DNA of 64,000 nt from an uncultured Desulfobacter sp. (lineage in GTDB: Bacteria; Desulfobacterota; Desulfobacteria; Desulfobacterales; Desulfobacteraceae): the NCBI RefSeq assembly GCF_963664415.1, contig NZ_OY761440.1:496001-560000 (forward strand), in the 5' to 3' direction. The notes beneath the pieces are model-generated. The model made no database searches. It saw nothing but the letters and a program-made list of their open reading frames with translations, and had not been told where the DNA came from. A program made the translations under genes and the position numbers. How positions within the stretch are numbered: the first letter of the stretch is position 1; each line of letters opens with the position of its first letter. Of the stretch, positions 44,852-54,181 are shown piece by piece.

Positions 44852-44880
44852 ATCGCCGAAAAACTATGTCGATTGCCAAA
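44852..44880. promoter_or_regulatory. AraC-type direct repeat, pair 3
   Basis: ATCGCCGAA (44852-44860) and ATTGCCAAA (44872-44880) are 20 bp apart, and an AAACTATG block lies between and again upstream. The layout equals pairs 1 and 2 with a few base changes, as expected if this regulator's specificity has drifted. Confidence 0.45.
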
Positions 44881-44900
44881 TTTTTTGGATGGAGGTTACA

Positions 44901-45848
44901 ATGATTATTGAGGGGGTGTATAAGCCGAATCTTTCTGAAATTGGATTTTACCCGGTCTATAATGCAAAGAGACACCGCTCTTACGGAGTCTCCTACAAGC
45001 TGGATCCTTCATTGGGAACTGGAAACTACTGGTATTACACGGTGGATAATTCCTATTGTATTACGGTTTGTGATTATCTGTTTTATTGTGATGTTTCGTT
45101 TCAGGTTTCACCTCCGCCTTATTTCCTGATCGGGTTGACATCAACATCCCGGCAAAATCAGCTTCACCAGGGTGGATCGTCTCCTTGCGAGCGCCTGTTT
45201 TCATATACCGGGTATGGAGCCACAGACGTTGGGGAGATTAAAAAGGGAACGGCTTTCAGGCGCATAAATGTTTTGATTCTGCCCTATTTTTATAATGAGA
45301 TCCTACCTGGGAAATATCCCGGTATTCCCAGGGATATGACGCACCTTTTTCACCAATTCAACGGTAATGATTATATACCGGAGATAGCCGGAGTGCTTCA
45401 TCAAATCGGCAACTTCCGGCCATCGAAAAAAATAGCCAAAATGTATTACGACAGCAAGGTAACGGAAATTCTGAGCATTATGATACAATGTAAGTATCTG
45501 CTTTCCCAAAGCCGTATTCCGGATTGTGATATGGATCATTTACGCAGCGTCATGGATTACCTGAATAAGAATTTCACCAGCCATATTTACCTGGATGAAT
45601 TGGCCCATCATGCCTGCATGAGCCGGACTAAACTGACTTATCTGTTTAAACAGGTCTACGGTATGACCATATCCGACCAGATAAAGACACTGCGCATCAA
45701 TCTTGCGAAGGAGATGCTTGCGGATAAACGCATGAAAATAAAATCAATTGCCAATGCAGTTGGGTACAAATTGCACGGGAGCTTTTCCGAGGCATTTAAA
45801 CATGCCACGGGGCTCACCCCCAATCAATACCGAAAAACAATCCGTTAG
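44901..45848 (+). CDS. AraC-family regulator, pair 3
   Basis: A 315-residue regulator homologous to pair 1 but clearly diverged (MIIEGVYKPNLSEIGFYPVYN; LAHHACMSRTKLTYLFKQVYG; ANAVGYKLHGSFSEAFKHATG). GGAGG lies five bases before ATG 44901, which favours this start over the ATG at 44889. It is divergent from the receptor at 42622. Recognition-helix differences from pair 1 suggest its own operator. Confidence 0.88.
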   Translation: MIIEGVYKPNLSEIGFYPVYNAKRHRSYGVSYKLDPSLGTGNYWYYTVDNSYCITVCDYLFYCDVSFQVSPPPYFLIGLTSTSRQNQLHQGGSSPCERLFSYTGYGATDVGEIKKGTAFRRINVLILPYFYNEILPGKYPGIPRDMTHLFHQFNGNDYIPEIAGVLHQIGNFRPSKKIAKMYYDSKVTEILSIMIQCKYLLSQSRIPDCDMDHLRSVMDYLNKNFTSHIYLDELAHHACMSRTKLTYLFKQVYGMTISDQIKTLRINLAKEMLADKRMKIKSIANAVGYKLHGSFSEAFKHATGLTPNQYRKTIR

Positions 45849-45940
45849 TGAAGGTTAACCCCCTGCCCTTCGCCGTAGGTGAATCCATGGTTATGTGCAT
45901 CGGCAGAAAATAAGGGCAGGCGTTTTTCAAATATCTTCGG

Positions 45941-47974
45941 CTAAAATTTCGCATTAAGCCCGACTACCGTGTTGAATCCTGTAATCGGATAAAGCGATTC
46001 ATTGCCAGGGTTTCCACTGCCGCTGCCGACAGCACTTTCATCAAACAGGTTGTTGGCCGCAACATACAGCTCAAACCGGCCAATCGTTTTAGCATACCTG
46101 GCATTCAATACCCAAAAGGCATCATCTTCATTGGTGTTGGCATAGTTAAAATAACGTTTACCCGTGTATACGGGATTGATTGAAATATCCCCTAACATTC
46201 TGTTCGCATAGCCCAGTTTGAAGGAAAACATAATATCCGGCACACCGACCATATTTTTCCCTGAATAATCAACGCCCCGGCTGACAAATTCATCAAACTC
46301 GGATTTCTGATATGTGAAACTGGTTGAGGCATAGAAACCATGGGGAAGTCTTGCGTTTACTCCCAATTCCACCCCCTTTGAGCTGGTACTCCCGGCATTT
46401 TCATATACTGCATCCGGGTCCGCGCTTTCCCTGACAAACTTATCTTCGACCTCTTGCCAAAAAAGGGCTATGTTATAATCCAACCCATCTGAAAGAAAAC
46501 CGCGCAGGCCGACTTCATAGGCACGCATTTTTTCCGGGTCCAATTCCCCATTGGTCCATGTCTGGGGAATCCTGATCGGACTTTTGATGCCGCTGTTGAA
46601 TCCGGCAAACAGGTTTACCTGGTCACACAGTTGATAGGTAAATCCAAGTTTGGGGCTGAAATCACCCTTTTCCTGTTCCCAGGCACTGCTGCTTGCCGTA
46701 TGGGCGGTTTGCTCCAGATCAAAATAATCGTAACGAATCCCTGTGGAAACCGTGAGCGCATTAGTGATCAGCAACTCATCCTGCAGATATCCTGCATAAC
46801 TGATGTCTTTTCGTGTGAAAGATTTGTTGAGCGCGCCCACATCCGAAAAACTGGACGCCGTGTATGTTTTTGTATCAACTTCATGGTAACGATACTCTGT
46901 GCCGACAACGAATTTATTGGCCATGCCTCCAATGTCATGATTGAAGGTCATGCTCACTTCCGGATGCGCCTGCCACGCTTCCCCGTCAATTAAACCATTA
47001 TAATACATTTTGTAATCTGATGCCTGCAATTCCATTTTGCCCATCAACTCATGTGCCCCCAGTTGTTGTTTATACACAAGGGCTCCCAGTTTCTGTTCCT
47101 CTTCATAGTACTTGTCAGATCCGGCATCCGGAGGAGTCTGGGACGGATCCTCGTCGAATTGCTCCCGGGTCAGCCCGGTATTGTAAATTCCCTTTAAGTC
47201 CGAGAAGGAACCATGGAAGGTTAATTGTGCGTCATCATTCAATGAATAGTCCACTTTGGTGTACACATTGTTCGTATCATAATATGCACCATCCTGATAA
47301 AGATCTTCGCGTACCATAGAAGCATCCAAATAATAATCCCAACTTCCCTGGGTACCATTGATCACACTATACCCATTTCCGCCTCCCAAACTGGTGAAAG
47401 CTAAACCTGCCTTGGCCTCCACAAACTCTTTTGCCTTACGCGTGATAATATTGATAACCCCGCCAAAGGCAGTATCCCCATGTTCGGCTGACGGGGTTTT
47501 GGTCACTTCAATACGCTCGACATCATGTATAGCCAATCTACCGGGCTTTATGTATCCGTTTCCACGGTTAAACTCCACGCCGTTAATCATCACCTTTACT
47601 CCCCACGACGAGATTTCATTGCCCCTGGCGCTCATTCCAGGGGTATGTCTTCCACCACCGCCGCTTAAGGGGAAATAGAGTCCCGGTATATTTGCCTCCT
47701 TCAGCACGGTCAGCGCACTGGAATGACCAGGATACTTTTCAAGATCCTCACGGGTTATAACGGTGATATTGGTTGGTATTTTATCTACCTCGGTAGACAT
47801 CTTTGTAGCGGTAACGACGATGTCACCGATCTGTGTATCTACCTTGTCTGCTTCTCCATCTTCAGCCCATGCCGGCAGCACGGCAATGAGCATCAGTATC
47901 GCCATAATAGCGGCAAGGCAAAATATTAAACCGGCATAGCTACAAAATTCTTTATCCTGGGTGACATTCTTCAT
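45941..47974 (-). CDS. TonB-dependent receptor of BtuB/CirA type
   Basis: A 677-residue receptor from another branch than its neighbours. It has a long signal peptide (LIFCLAAIMAILMLIAVLPAWA), TonB box GDIVVTATK, a plug with SARGNEISSWGVKVMINGVE and DVERIEVTKTPSAEHGDTAFGGVINIITRK, and a barrel ending GLNAKF. This plug style (GVKVMINGVE) is seen in cobalamin, catecholate and metal receptors. AGGAGAG precedes the ATG. The AraC gene at 48153 lies upstream on the same strand, 178 bp away. Confidence 0.92.
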   Translation of the reverse strand: MKNVTQDKEFCSYAGLIFCLAAIMAILMLIAVLPAWAEDGEADKVDTQIGDIVVTATKMSTEVDKIPTNITVITREDLEKYPGHSSALTVLKEANIPGLYFPLSGGGGRHTPGMSARGNEISSWGVKVMINGVEFNRGNGYIKPGRLAIHDVERIEVTKTPSAEHGDTAFGGVINIITRKAKEFVEAKAGLAFTSLGGGNGYSVINGTQGSWDYYLDASMVREDLYQDGAYYDTNNVYTKVDYSLNDDAQLTFHGSFSDLKGIYNTGLTREQFDEDPSQTPPDAGSDKYYEEEQKLGALVYKQQLGAHELMGKMELQASDYKMYYNGLIDGEAWQAHPEVSMTFNHDIGGMANKFVVGTEYRYHEVDTKTYTASSFSDVGALNKSFTRKDISYAGYLQDELLITNALTVSTGIRYDYFDLEQTAHTASSSAWEQEKGDFSPKLGFTYQLCDQVNLFAGFNSGIKSPIRIPQTWTNGELDPEKMRAYEVGLRGFLSDGLDYNIALFWQEVEDKFVRESADPDAVYENAGSTSSKGVELGVNARLPHGFYASTSFTYQKSEFDEFVSRGVDYSGKNMVGVPDIMFSFKLGYANRMLGDISINPVYTGKRYFNYANTNEDDAFWVLNARYAKTIGRFELYVAANNLFDESAVGSGSGNPGNESLYPITGFNTVVGLNAKF

Positions 47975-48152
47975 GTTTTCTCTCCTGCATTTTGCATCAA
48001 TTTCATTAAAATATAAGCCTCTGCTTTAAAACTAATAGCACCCCAACATTTTTAAACAAAAGCAAAATAGTGAAGAAAAAAACAAAAAGCTAACGGTGGC
48101 GTACATTTTATAGACGCCGGCGTTCACGAATGAGAAAATTACGCGTTGTAAA

Positions 48153-49106
48153 CTATGTTATGCGAAAAGGTTTACGCAGATCGCTCGGCGCCATTCCGAA
48201 TATGGATTTAAAGGCCTTGGCAAAATGACTTAGATTGGTATAGCCGACAATCAAAGCCGCCTGGGTGACATTCACCTCCCCGTCCTGGAGCAGGTGCATG
48301 GCCATCTGTAAACGGTGATTGCGAAGATATTCAAAAGGGGAGAGCCCGAAGGTCTGGCGAAAGCAGCGAAACAGCTTGGTCCTGCTCAATCCCACCGACC
48401 GGGCGATCTCCATGATATCCGGCGGATTATTCAGGTCCCGGACAAGCATATGTGCTGCATGGTGAACACGTTCCGTCTCTGATGTTTTTATGGTGCCGGC
48501 ATAGCAGCAGCGACAACCGGAACAAAGCTGTTCCATCATATGTGCGATCAATTCCATGCTTTTCCCTTCCAGGAAGATCTGTTGTGTCGTGCCGCGGTAA
48601 GGGCAATGAAGTAATTGGTACAAAACCGTTCTCATCACAGGCGTCAGAATATTGCCCATGCGGGTGGAGGACCTTTTTTCCAAACTTTTCAGTATCGGAT
48701 AAAAACGATCTTCATCTCCATTGATTAATGTGGATAAACATTCCCCATCCAGCGACAGAGCAACCCTATGCATCCGTTTATCATTGGTTTTTTCAAGGGT
48801 CTCAACGCCTTTTGGAAAAGAAAAAAACGCGCTTTCTCCGGCCCTTATCGTAAACGGCCGGTCAAAACCGGTGGGATGGTAATCATACCGGCCATCAAGG
48901 CAAAAACCAAACCCAACGGCATGATCTTTTAGACCACCTTGAAAAAGGGTGGCTTGGTTGAATTGACAGTCAAGGGTTAACAATTGAATCCCAGAGGTCA
49001 AAGAAAAGAGGTCTGCGCCGCCTTGTCCAAGCGAGGCAGGAATATTTATTTTGAAGTGATTTGAGTTTGCGACCGGCTGAGGGGGAGGAACAAGAACTGT
49101 TTTCAT
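48153..49106 (-). CDS. AraC-family regulator upstream of the BtuB/CirA-type receptor
   Basis: A 317-residue regulator of the same general type as 26005 and 49599: effector region (DHAVGFGFCLDGRYDYHP ... HCPYRGTTQQIFLEGKSMEL) and DNA-binding domain (IARSVGLSRTKLFRCFRQTFG, AALIVGYTNLSHFAKAFKSIF). A GCRCCYAG Cys cluster precedes the DNA-binding domain and could bind metal; this is speculative. It probably controls the receptor at 45941. Confidence 0.9.
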   Translation of the reverse strand: MKTVLVPPPQPVANSNHFKINIPASLGQGGADLFSLTSGIQLLTLDCQFNQATLFQGGLKDHAVGFGFCLDGRYDYHPTGFDRPFTIRAGESAFFSFPKGVETLEKTNDKRMHRVALSLDGECLSTLINGDEDRFYPILKSLEKRSSTRMGNILTPVMRTVLYQLLHCPYRGTTQQIFLEGKSMELIAHMMEQLCSGCRCCYAGTIKTSETERVHHAAHMLVRDLNNPPDIMEIARSVGLSRTKLFRCFRQTFGLSPFEYLRNHRLQMAMHLLQDGEVNVTQAALIVGYTNLSHFAKAFKSIFGMAPSDLRKPFRIT

Positions 49107-49598
49107 ATCATTGCCGGATAATACATAGTTGCAGGGGGTAGCTCATTCCTTCATGTTATATTTTCCGTTTAATGGCATTCATCATAATAAACGGATAGAC
49201 TAATCAAATTAGTTACGCAAAATCTACATAGCAAACCCATGCTTCTTGGTCAACTCATATGACATCCCGGCCAGGGTAAATTCATTCTAAAAAGATTATA
49301 ATATGAATTCAAATTGTTATGCCCGATACTGATCGACATCGCCTATATCAAGATTTGTTAATGACCATGAAGGATGTACTTCTTCATGTCCTTCATGCGC
49401 TTCATGGTAAACTAATTAAAACAATTGACAATTTGTAAATATAAGTTAGATATTTGAAACAATATTTGAGGTTTTTAATAAATCTCACCATAAAACAAAA
49501 TAAATTGAACGTAGTTGATTCCGGCAGAATATGGATTTGAATGATTGGTTTGGACGTGTCACCGGTTTGTTAAAACTTGGCTTTAAGGATCTGTTAAA
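49107..49598. other. intergenic region between divergent AraC genes
   Basis: No gene is recognised in these 492 bp. At 49366-49413, CTTCATG units recur in direct and inverted order (ACCATGAAG ... CTTCATGGT), a small repeat cluster. From about 49430 to 49598 the sequence is the leader of the following AraC gene and is duplicated before the next AraC gene at 52862-53053. Confidence 0.5.
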
Positions 49599-50540
49599 AT
49601 GAAAAAGATATGTAACGTACCTCAAGACCTGGCAAATACCACGGAAAACAACAGGTTATACTTTCCCCCGTCTAAGGGAAAGGGATACATACAAAGGGTC
49701 CGCCTCAAATCCGGGATACAACTGAACATAGAGGATTACACCCTCCAGCGCCCCAGAACCATGGAGTTGGAGCCACCCTTTAAGCCCATTGGATTTGGTT
49801 TCCGGTTATCCGGCCACACCCGGACCTATTCGGCAGGTCAAAAAACCGGTTGGAACTACAAGCCGGATCAAGCCAATTTTATCTGCTGTCCGGACCTGGA
49901 AAATCTTACCGTAAACACGGGTACGGAACGGGTCGTGCGTGTCGGTATGGTTATGGATTTTACACAATTTTATACCTTTGCCCAGGGGGGAACTGAAAGG
50001 TTGCCGTTTCAGCTTAACAACCCGTTAACCGGAGCATACAGCCATGAAGGTCCAATCACGCCGGCCATGCGTGCCGCCATTTTCCAGATATTTAACTGCC
50101 CGTATCAGGGGTGGGCTAAAAGTTTTTTTATGGAAGGCAAAGTTCTGGAACTGATCGCGCATAAAATCGGACAAATTGAACCTGACGCTCCCCGGAAACC
50201 TGATGTTAATTCTTTGCCGTCCCCGGACGTAGAGCGCATACGGGAAGCGGCTCGTCTTCTGACCGGGAATCTGGAAACATCCCCGGACCTGAATCAACTG
50301 GCCCGGTCAGTGGGAATGTGCCGCAGCAAGCTGCACCGCTGTTTCCGGATGGTCTACGGCATTACACCCTTTGAGTACCTGCGTAACCGCCGCCTTGAGA
50401 CTGCCATGGATTTTTTAATGGACGGCCGGATGAATGTCGCTGAAGCGGCCTTTGCCGTGGGCTATTCCTGTCCCAGCCATTTTTCCAAAGCATTTAAAAA
50501 ATATTTTGGCCACCTGCCCAGTAAAAATTTCTTTAAATAA
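49599..50540 (+). CDS. AraC-family regulator, co-directional pair a
   Basis: A 313-residue regulator: effector part (GYIQRVRLKSGIQLNIEDYT ... FNCPYQGWAKSFFMEGKVLEL) and a DNA-binding domain (LARSVGMCRSKLHRCFRMVYG, AAFAVGYSCPSHFSKAFKKYF). It lies 186 bp upstream of the receptor at 50727 on the same strand and probably activates it when its ligand is present. It is a close paralogue of the gene at 53054. AAGGATCTG before the ATG gives a moderate ribosome site. Confidence 0.9.
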   Translation: MKKICNVPQDLANTTENNRLYFPPSKGKGYIQRVRLKSGIQLNIEDYTLQRPRTMELEPPFKPIGFGFRLSGHTRTYSAGQKTGWNYKPDQANFICCPDLENLTVNTGTERVVRVGMVMDFTQFYTFAQGGTERLPFQLNNPLTGAYSHEGPITPAMRAAIFQIFNCPYQGWAKSFFMEGKVLELIAHKIGQIEPDAPRKPDVNSLPSPDVERIREAARLLTGNLETSPDLNQLARSVGMCRSKLHRCFRMVYGITPFEYLRNRRLETAMDFLMDGRMNVAEAAFAVGYSCPSHFSKAFKKYFGHLPSKNFFK

Positions 50541-50726
50541 GGTTTGAATAATTCCGGCTTTAGCCGTTAGAAAAAAACGATCGGCATGATCAAAAAGAGC
50601 CGGTGACCAGACCCTCTCCTAAAAATGTATTATATGCCTGTCTTTATACGGGGCCATCTGCCGGCGTATTCGTGATGATGCCCGTCAGATGAAAAAACGA
50701 TAATACATACCAAAAAGGAAGGTGAA
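50541..50726 (+). promoter_or_regulatory. AraC-receptor spacer, first of three copies
   Basis: This 186-bp spacer recurs at 53996-54181 and 56374-56560. All copies contain AAAAATGTATTATATGCCTG and an imperfect hairpin (CATCTGCCGGC ... GCCCGTCAGATG), followed by the receptor ribosome-binding site AAAAAGGA. It is likely to hold the receptor promoter and operator. Confidence 0.6.
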
Positions 50727-52787
50727 ATGAACTTGTTTTTCAAACCAATAATCTTTCTGGGAACTGCAATTCTGCTGCTTTCAGCCTACCACCCGGCCAT
50801 TGCCGGGCAAACGATTAAAGATCAGTCTGAAACTTCGGAAACACTGGAGACCATAACCGTCACCGCCCAAAAGCAGGAGGAAAACATCCAGGACGTACCC
50901 ATGGGGATCACCGCATTCACGGCCCAAGGAATTGATGATGCAAAAATCGAATCCTTGTCTGATCTCGCCGATTTTGTCCCTAATTTAACGATATTTGACG
51001 GAGGTGCGTCGGGCAATAATACACCATCCATGAGAGGTGTTCATGCCCCTTTTAGCACGCTGACGCTTTCCACCGGACTTTTTATAGACGGTGTCCCGGT
51101 CCAGTCGATTGCGGGATTTGAGGCTACATTTCTCGATATTGAGCGGGTGGAGGTACTCCGGGGTCCCCAGGGCACCTTGTACGGGAAAAATACGGAAGCA
51201 GGTGTAATCAATATCATTACCCGGCAACCGGACAACAATTTTAATGGGAGCCTTTCTGCCAATATCGGCACCTTGCTCTCTTCCGAGAACGATGATCGTT
51301 TAACCCAAACCTACGCCATCAACCTTAGCGGTCCCATTCAAACAGATAAACTTTTTTTTGGTCTCGCCGGCAAATTCTACCAGAAAGACGGTTTCATCGA
51401 AAACACAGCAACCGGAGAGCCCGCAGATGACAGAGAACACTGGTTTGGCAGGGCACATCTGCGCTGGACACCCACGGATCAATTGGACATCTCTTTTATT
51501 GCAACACAACTCAAATATGACGAGGGCGGGTTGAACGCGAACTTAACAGAATATGGGGCGTCGCTGTACGGGTTGCCTGCGCCCGACTACCGCAAGGTCT
51601 CTTCCAATTTTAAGGGGGAAAACAATAGTTCACGACAAACCCAATCCCTTAAAATTAACTATGAGATCAACGAAGCGTTTCAATTAACCTCTGTTACGTC
51701 GAGAAGAGTCCATCATGACAGGATGACCAATGATTGGGACTTCAGTAGTGCAACGTTATCACATAATGATAAGAAAAACGAATACAGCACATTATCCCAG
51801 GAACTGCGCTTGAACTATGACAATGGCGGTGTGAAGTGGATTGCAGGCGTCTACGGTGATAAGGATGAGTCGGAATACAACGCTGAGACCTTGACCCGTA
51901 TTAACGACAGGGATATCGATTCAAACACCTATGCTGTTTTTACCAATCTGACCTATCCGCTGTCCCAACGGTTTAGCCTTACCGGCGGCTTGCGATACGA
52001 AAAAACGGAAAAGGACCTTCAAGATCATATCAAAGCAAGGAGTGCCGATGGTTCATGGAATGCTTTAACGCCAAAATTTGCCCTTGAATACCGGCCGTTG
52101 CCGGGAATCATGACTTATATAAGCGCATCCAAAGGATACCGCGCCGGAGGATTTAATCTTTTTGCCGCAGATTCGGAATATGACACCTTTGATGAAGAAG
52201 AACTCTGGAATTATGAAATCGGCGTGAAAAACACCTTTTTTAATAACAGACTGGTTGTCAACGCCTGTATTTTTCTGATGGATATTTCCGATATGCAGGT
52301 GACGCAGAAGATTTCAGAAGATAAATCTTATTTAACCAACGCGGCTGAAGCAACCGGTAAAGGGGTGGAGTTGGAGTTGACGGGCAAAATAACCACCGGC
52401 CTGACCGTCATGGCCGGTTTCGGCTATACCCACATTGAATTTGACGATTTTAAAGATAAATTCGGAACCGGAGATTACCAGGGAAACACAAGTCCATATA
52501 GTCCTGAGTACACATTTAATATCGGTGCCCAATACCGTTGGGAAAACGGCTTCTATGCCAGGGCGGATTTGGTTGGTTATGGTGAAATGTATTTTGGCAC
52601 AACCAACAAATATAAACGGGATCCTTATCAAATCGTCAACGCCAAAATCGGATACGAGACAGAGCATTTTGATATCTACCTCTACGGCAAAAATATCTTT
52701 GATGAGAAATACGATTCTATTAATGGGGATTGCATCACCTATAGTAACCCGGGAGAGGTGGGTCTTCAGGTGACCTACCGTTTATAG
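50727..52787 (+). CDS. TonB-dependent receptor, co-directional pair a
   Basis: A 686-residue receptor: signal peptide (FFKPIIFLGTAILLLSAYHP to AIAG), TonB box ETITVTAQK, plug TPSMRGVHAPFST and DIERVEVLRGPQGTLYGKNTEAGVINIITRQPDNNFNG, and a barrel ending GLQVTYRL. The plug and barrel are related to the receptors at 38529 and 42622. AAGGAAGG precedes the ATG. Base composition is even along the gene, unlike the receptor at 54182. Confidence 0.93.
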   Translation: MNLFFKPIIFLGTAILLLSAYHPAIAGQTIKDQSETSETLETITVTAQKQEENIQDVPMGITAFTAQGIDDAKIESLSDLADFVPNLTIFDGGASGNNTPSMRGVHAPFSTLTLSTGLFIDGVPVQSIAGFEATFLDIERVEVLRGPQGTLYGKNTEAGVINIITRQPDNNFNGSLSANIGTLLSSENDDRLTQTYAINLSGPIQTDKLFFGLAGKFYQKDGFIENTATGEPADDREHWFGRAHLRWTPTDQLDISFIATQLKYDEGGLNANLTEYGASLYGLPAPDYRKVSSNFKGENNSSRQTQSLKINYEINEAFQLTSVTSRRVHHDRMTNDWDFSSATLSHNDKKNEYSTLSQELRLNYDNGGVKWIAGVYGDKDESEYNAETLTRINDRDIDSNTYAVFTNLTYPLSQRFSLTGGLRYEKTEKDLQDHIKARSADGSWNALTPKFALEYRPLPGIMTYISASKGYRAGGFNLFAADSEYDTFDEEELWNYEIGVKNTFFNNRLVVNACIFLMDISDMQVTQKISEDKSYLTNAAEATGKGVELELTGKITTGLTVMAGFGYTHIEFDDFKDKFGTGDYQGNTSPYSPEYTFNIGAQYRWENGFYARADLVGYGEMYFGTTNKYKRDPYQIVNAKIGYETEHFDIYLYGKNIFDEKYDSINGDCITYSNPGEVGLQVTYRL

Positions 52788-52861
52788 AATCTTTGGGAAA
52801 ACCTTTCCCAGGCAAACGACCCTAAAGACGCCGCCTTAAAATCTCCAAGATCTTAAGATTT

Positions 52862-53053
52862 AATTTATAATTAAAACAATTGACAAATTATAAATATAAG
52901 TTAGATACTTGAAACAATATTTGAGATTTTTAATAAATCTCACCGTAAAACAAAATAAATTGAAAGTAGTTGATTCCGGCAGAATATGGATTTGAATGGT
53001 TGGTTTGGACGTGTCATCGGTTTATTCGAACTTGGTTTCAAGGATCTGTTGCA
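52862..53053 (+). repeat. duplicated leader before the second AraC gene
   Basis: This segment repeats 49430-49598 nearly base for base (AAACAATTGACAA, GTAGTTGATTCCGGCAGAAT, TGGTTTGGACGTGTCA). It shows that the whole unit of leader, AraC gene, spacer and receptor start was copied. Frames running through it are not part of the AraC protein. Confidence 0.8.
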
Positions 53054-53995
53054 ATGGGAAAAATATATAAAGCACCTCAAGACCTGGCAAATGCCTCGGA
53101 AAACAACCGGTTATCCCTTTCCCCGTCCATAGGAAAGGGATACATACAAAGGGTCCGCCTCAAATCCGGGATACAACTGAACATAGCGGATTACACCCTC
53201 CGGCACCCCGTAACCATGGATTTGAAGCCTCCCTTTCAGCCCATTGGATTTGGTTTCCGGTTGTCCGGGTACAGCCGGGGCTATCCGGCAGGTGAAAAAA
53301 CAAGCAGGAATTTCAAACCGGGGCAAGCCGGTTTTGTCTGCTTTCCGGACATAGAAGGTCTTACCATAACCACGGGTCCGGAACGGATCGTACATATTGG
53401 TATTTTTATGGATTTTACGCAGTTTTGTGCCTTTGCCCAGGGGGAAACTGAAAGGTTGCCGTTTCAGCTTGATAACCTGTCAACCGGAGCATCCATCCAT
53501 GAAGGACGGATCACGCCGGCCATGCGTGACGCCATTTTCCAGATATTTAACTGCCCGTATCAGGGATGGGCTAAAAGTTTTTTTCTTGAAAGCAAAGTCC
53601 TGGAACTTATGGCCCATAAAATCGGACAAATTGAAGCGGCAGGCACCCGGACACCTGATGTCAATCCTTTGCCGGCCCAGGATGTGGAACGGATACGGGA
53701 AGCGGCCCGTCTTCTGGCCTGCGATCTGGAAACGCCTCTTGACCTGAATCAACTGGCCCAATCCGTAGGAATGTGCCGCAGCAAGCTGCACCGCTGTTTC
53801 CGGATGTTTTACGGTATTACACCCTTTGAGTACCTGCGCAACCGCCGCCTTGAAACAGCCATGGACTTTTTGATGGACGGCGTGATGAATGTCAGTGAAG
53901 CGGCCTATGCCGTGGGCTATTCCTGTCCCAGCCATTTTACCAAAGCATTTAAAAAATATTTCGGCCATCTGCCCAGTAAAAATGCCGTTAAATAA
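53054..53995 (+). CDS. AraC-family regulator, co-directional pair b
   Basis: A 313-residue paralogue of the regulator at 49599, alike over the whole length. The start ATG 53054 was chosen by matching the duplicated leader; an in-frame ATG at 52970 lies in the leader. Differences cluster in the effector domain (for example HPVTMDLKPPFQPIG against RPRTMELEPPFKPIG), while the helix-turn-helix LAQSVGMCRSKLHRCFRMFYG is almost unchanged. The two regulators may therefore bind the same operator with different ligands. It lies 186 bp upstream of the receptor at 54182. Confidence 0.92.
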   Translation: MGKIYKAPQDLANASENNRLSLSPSIGKGYIQRVRLKSGIQLNIADYTLRHPVTMDLKPPFQPIGFGFRLSGYSRGYPAGEKTSRNFKPGQAGFVCFPDIEGLTITTGPERIVHIGIFMDFTQFCAFAQGETERLPFQLDNLSTGASIHEGRITPAMRDAIFQIFNCPYQGWAKSFFLESKVLELMAHKIGQIEAAGTRTPDVNPLPAQDVERIREAARLLACDLETPLDLNQLAQSVGMCRSKLHRCFRMFYGITPFEYLRNRRLETAMDFLMDGVMNVSEAAYAVGYSCPSHFTKAFKKYFGHLPSKNAVK

Positions 53996-54181
53996 GGTTT
54001 GAATAATTGTGGCTTTAGGTACAAAAAAAAGACGATCGGCCTAATAAAAAAGAGCCAGAGACCAGCACCCACCCTAAAAATGTATTATATGCCTGTCTTT
54101 GTACGGAGCCATCTGCCGGCATATTCGTGATGATGCCCGTCAGATGAAAAAACAATAATACATACGAAAAAGGAAAAAAAG

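Noticed and set aside
52970..53053. Longer start for the AraC gene of pair b
   Set aside because: The extra 28 residues come from the duplicated leader, which is non-coding in front of the gene at 49599.
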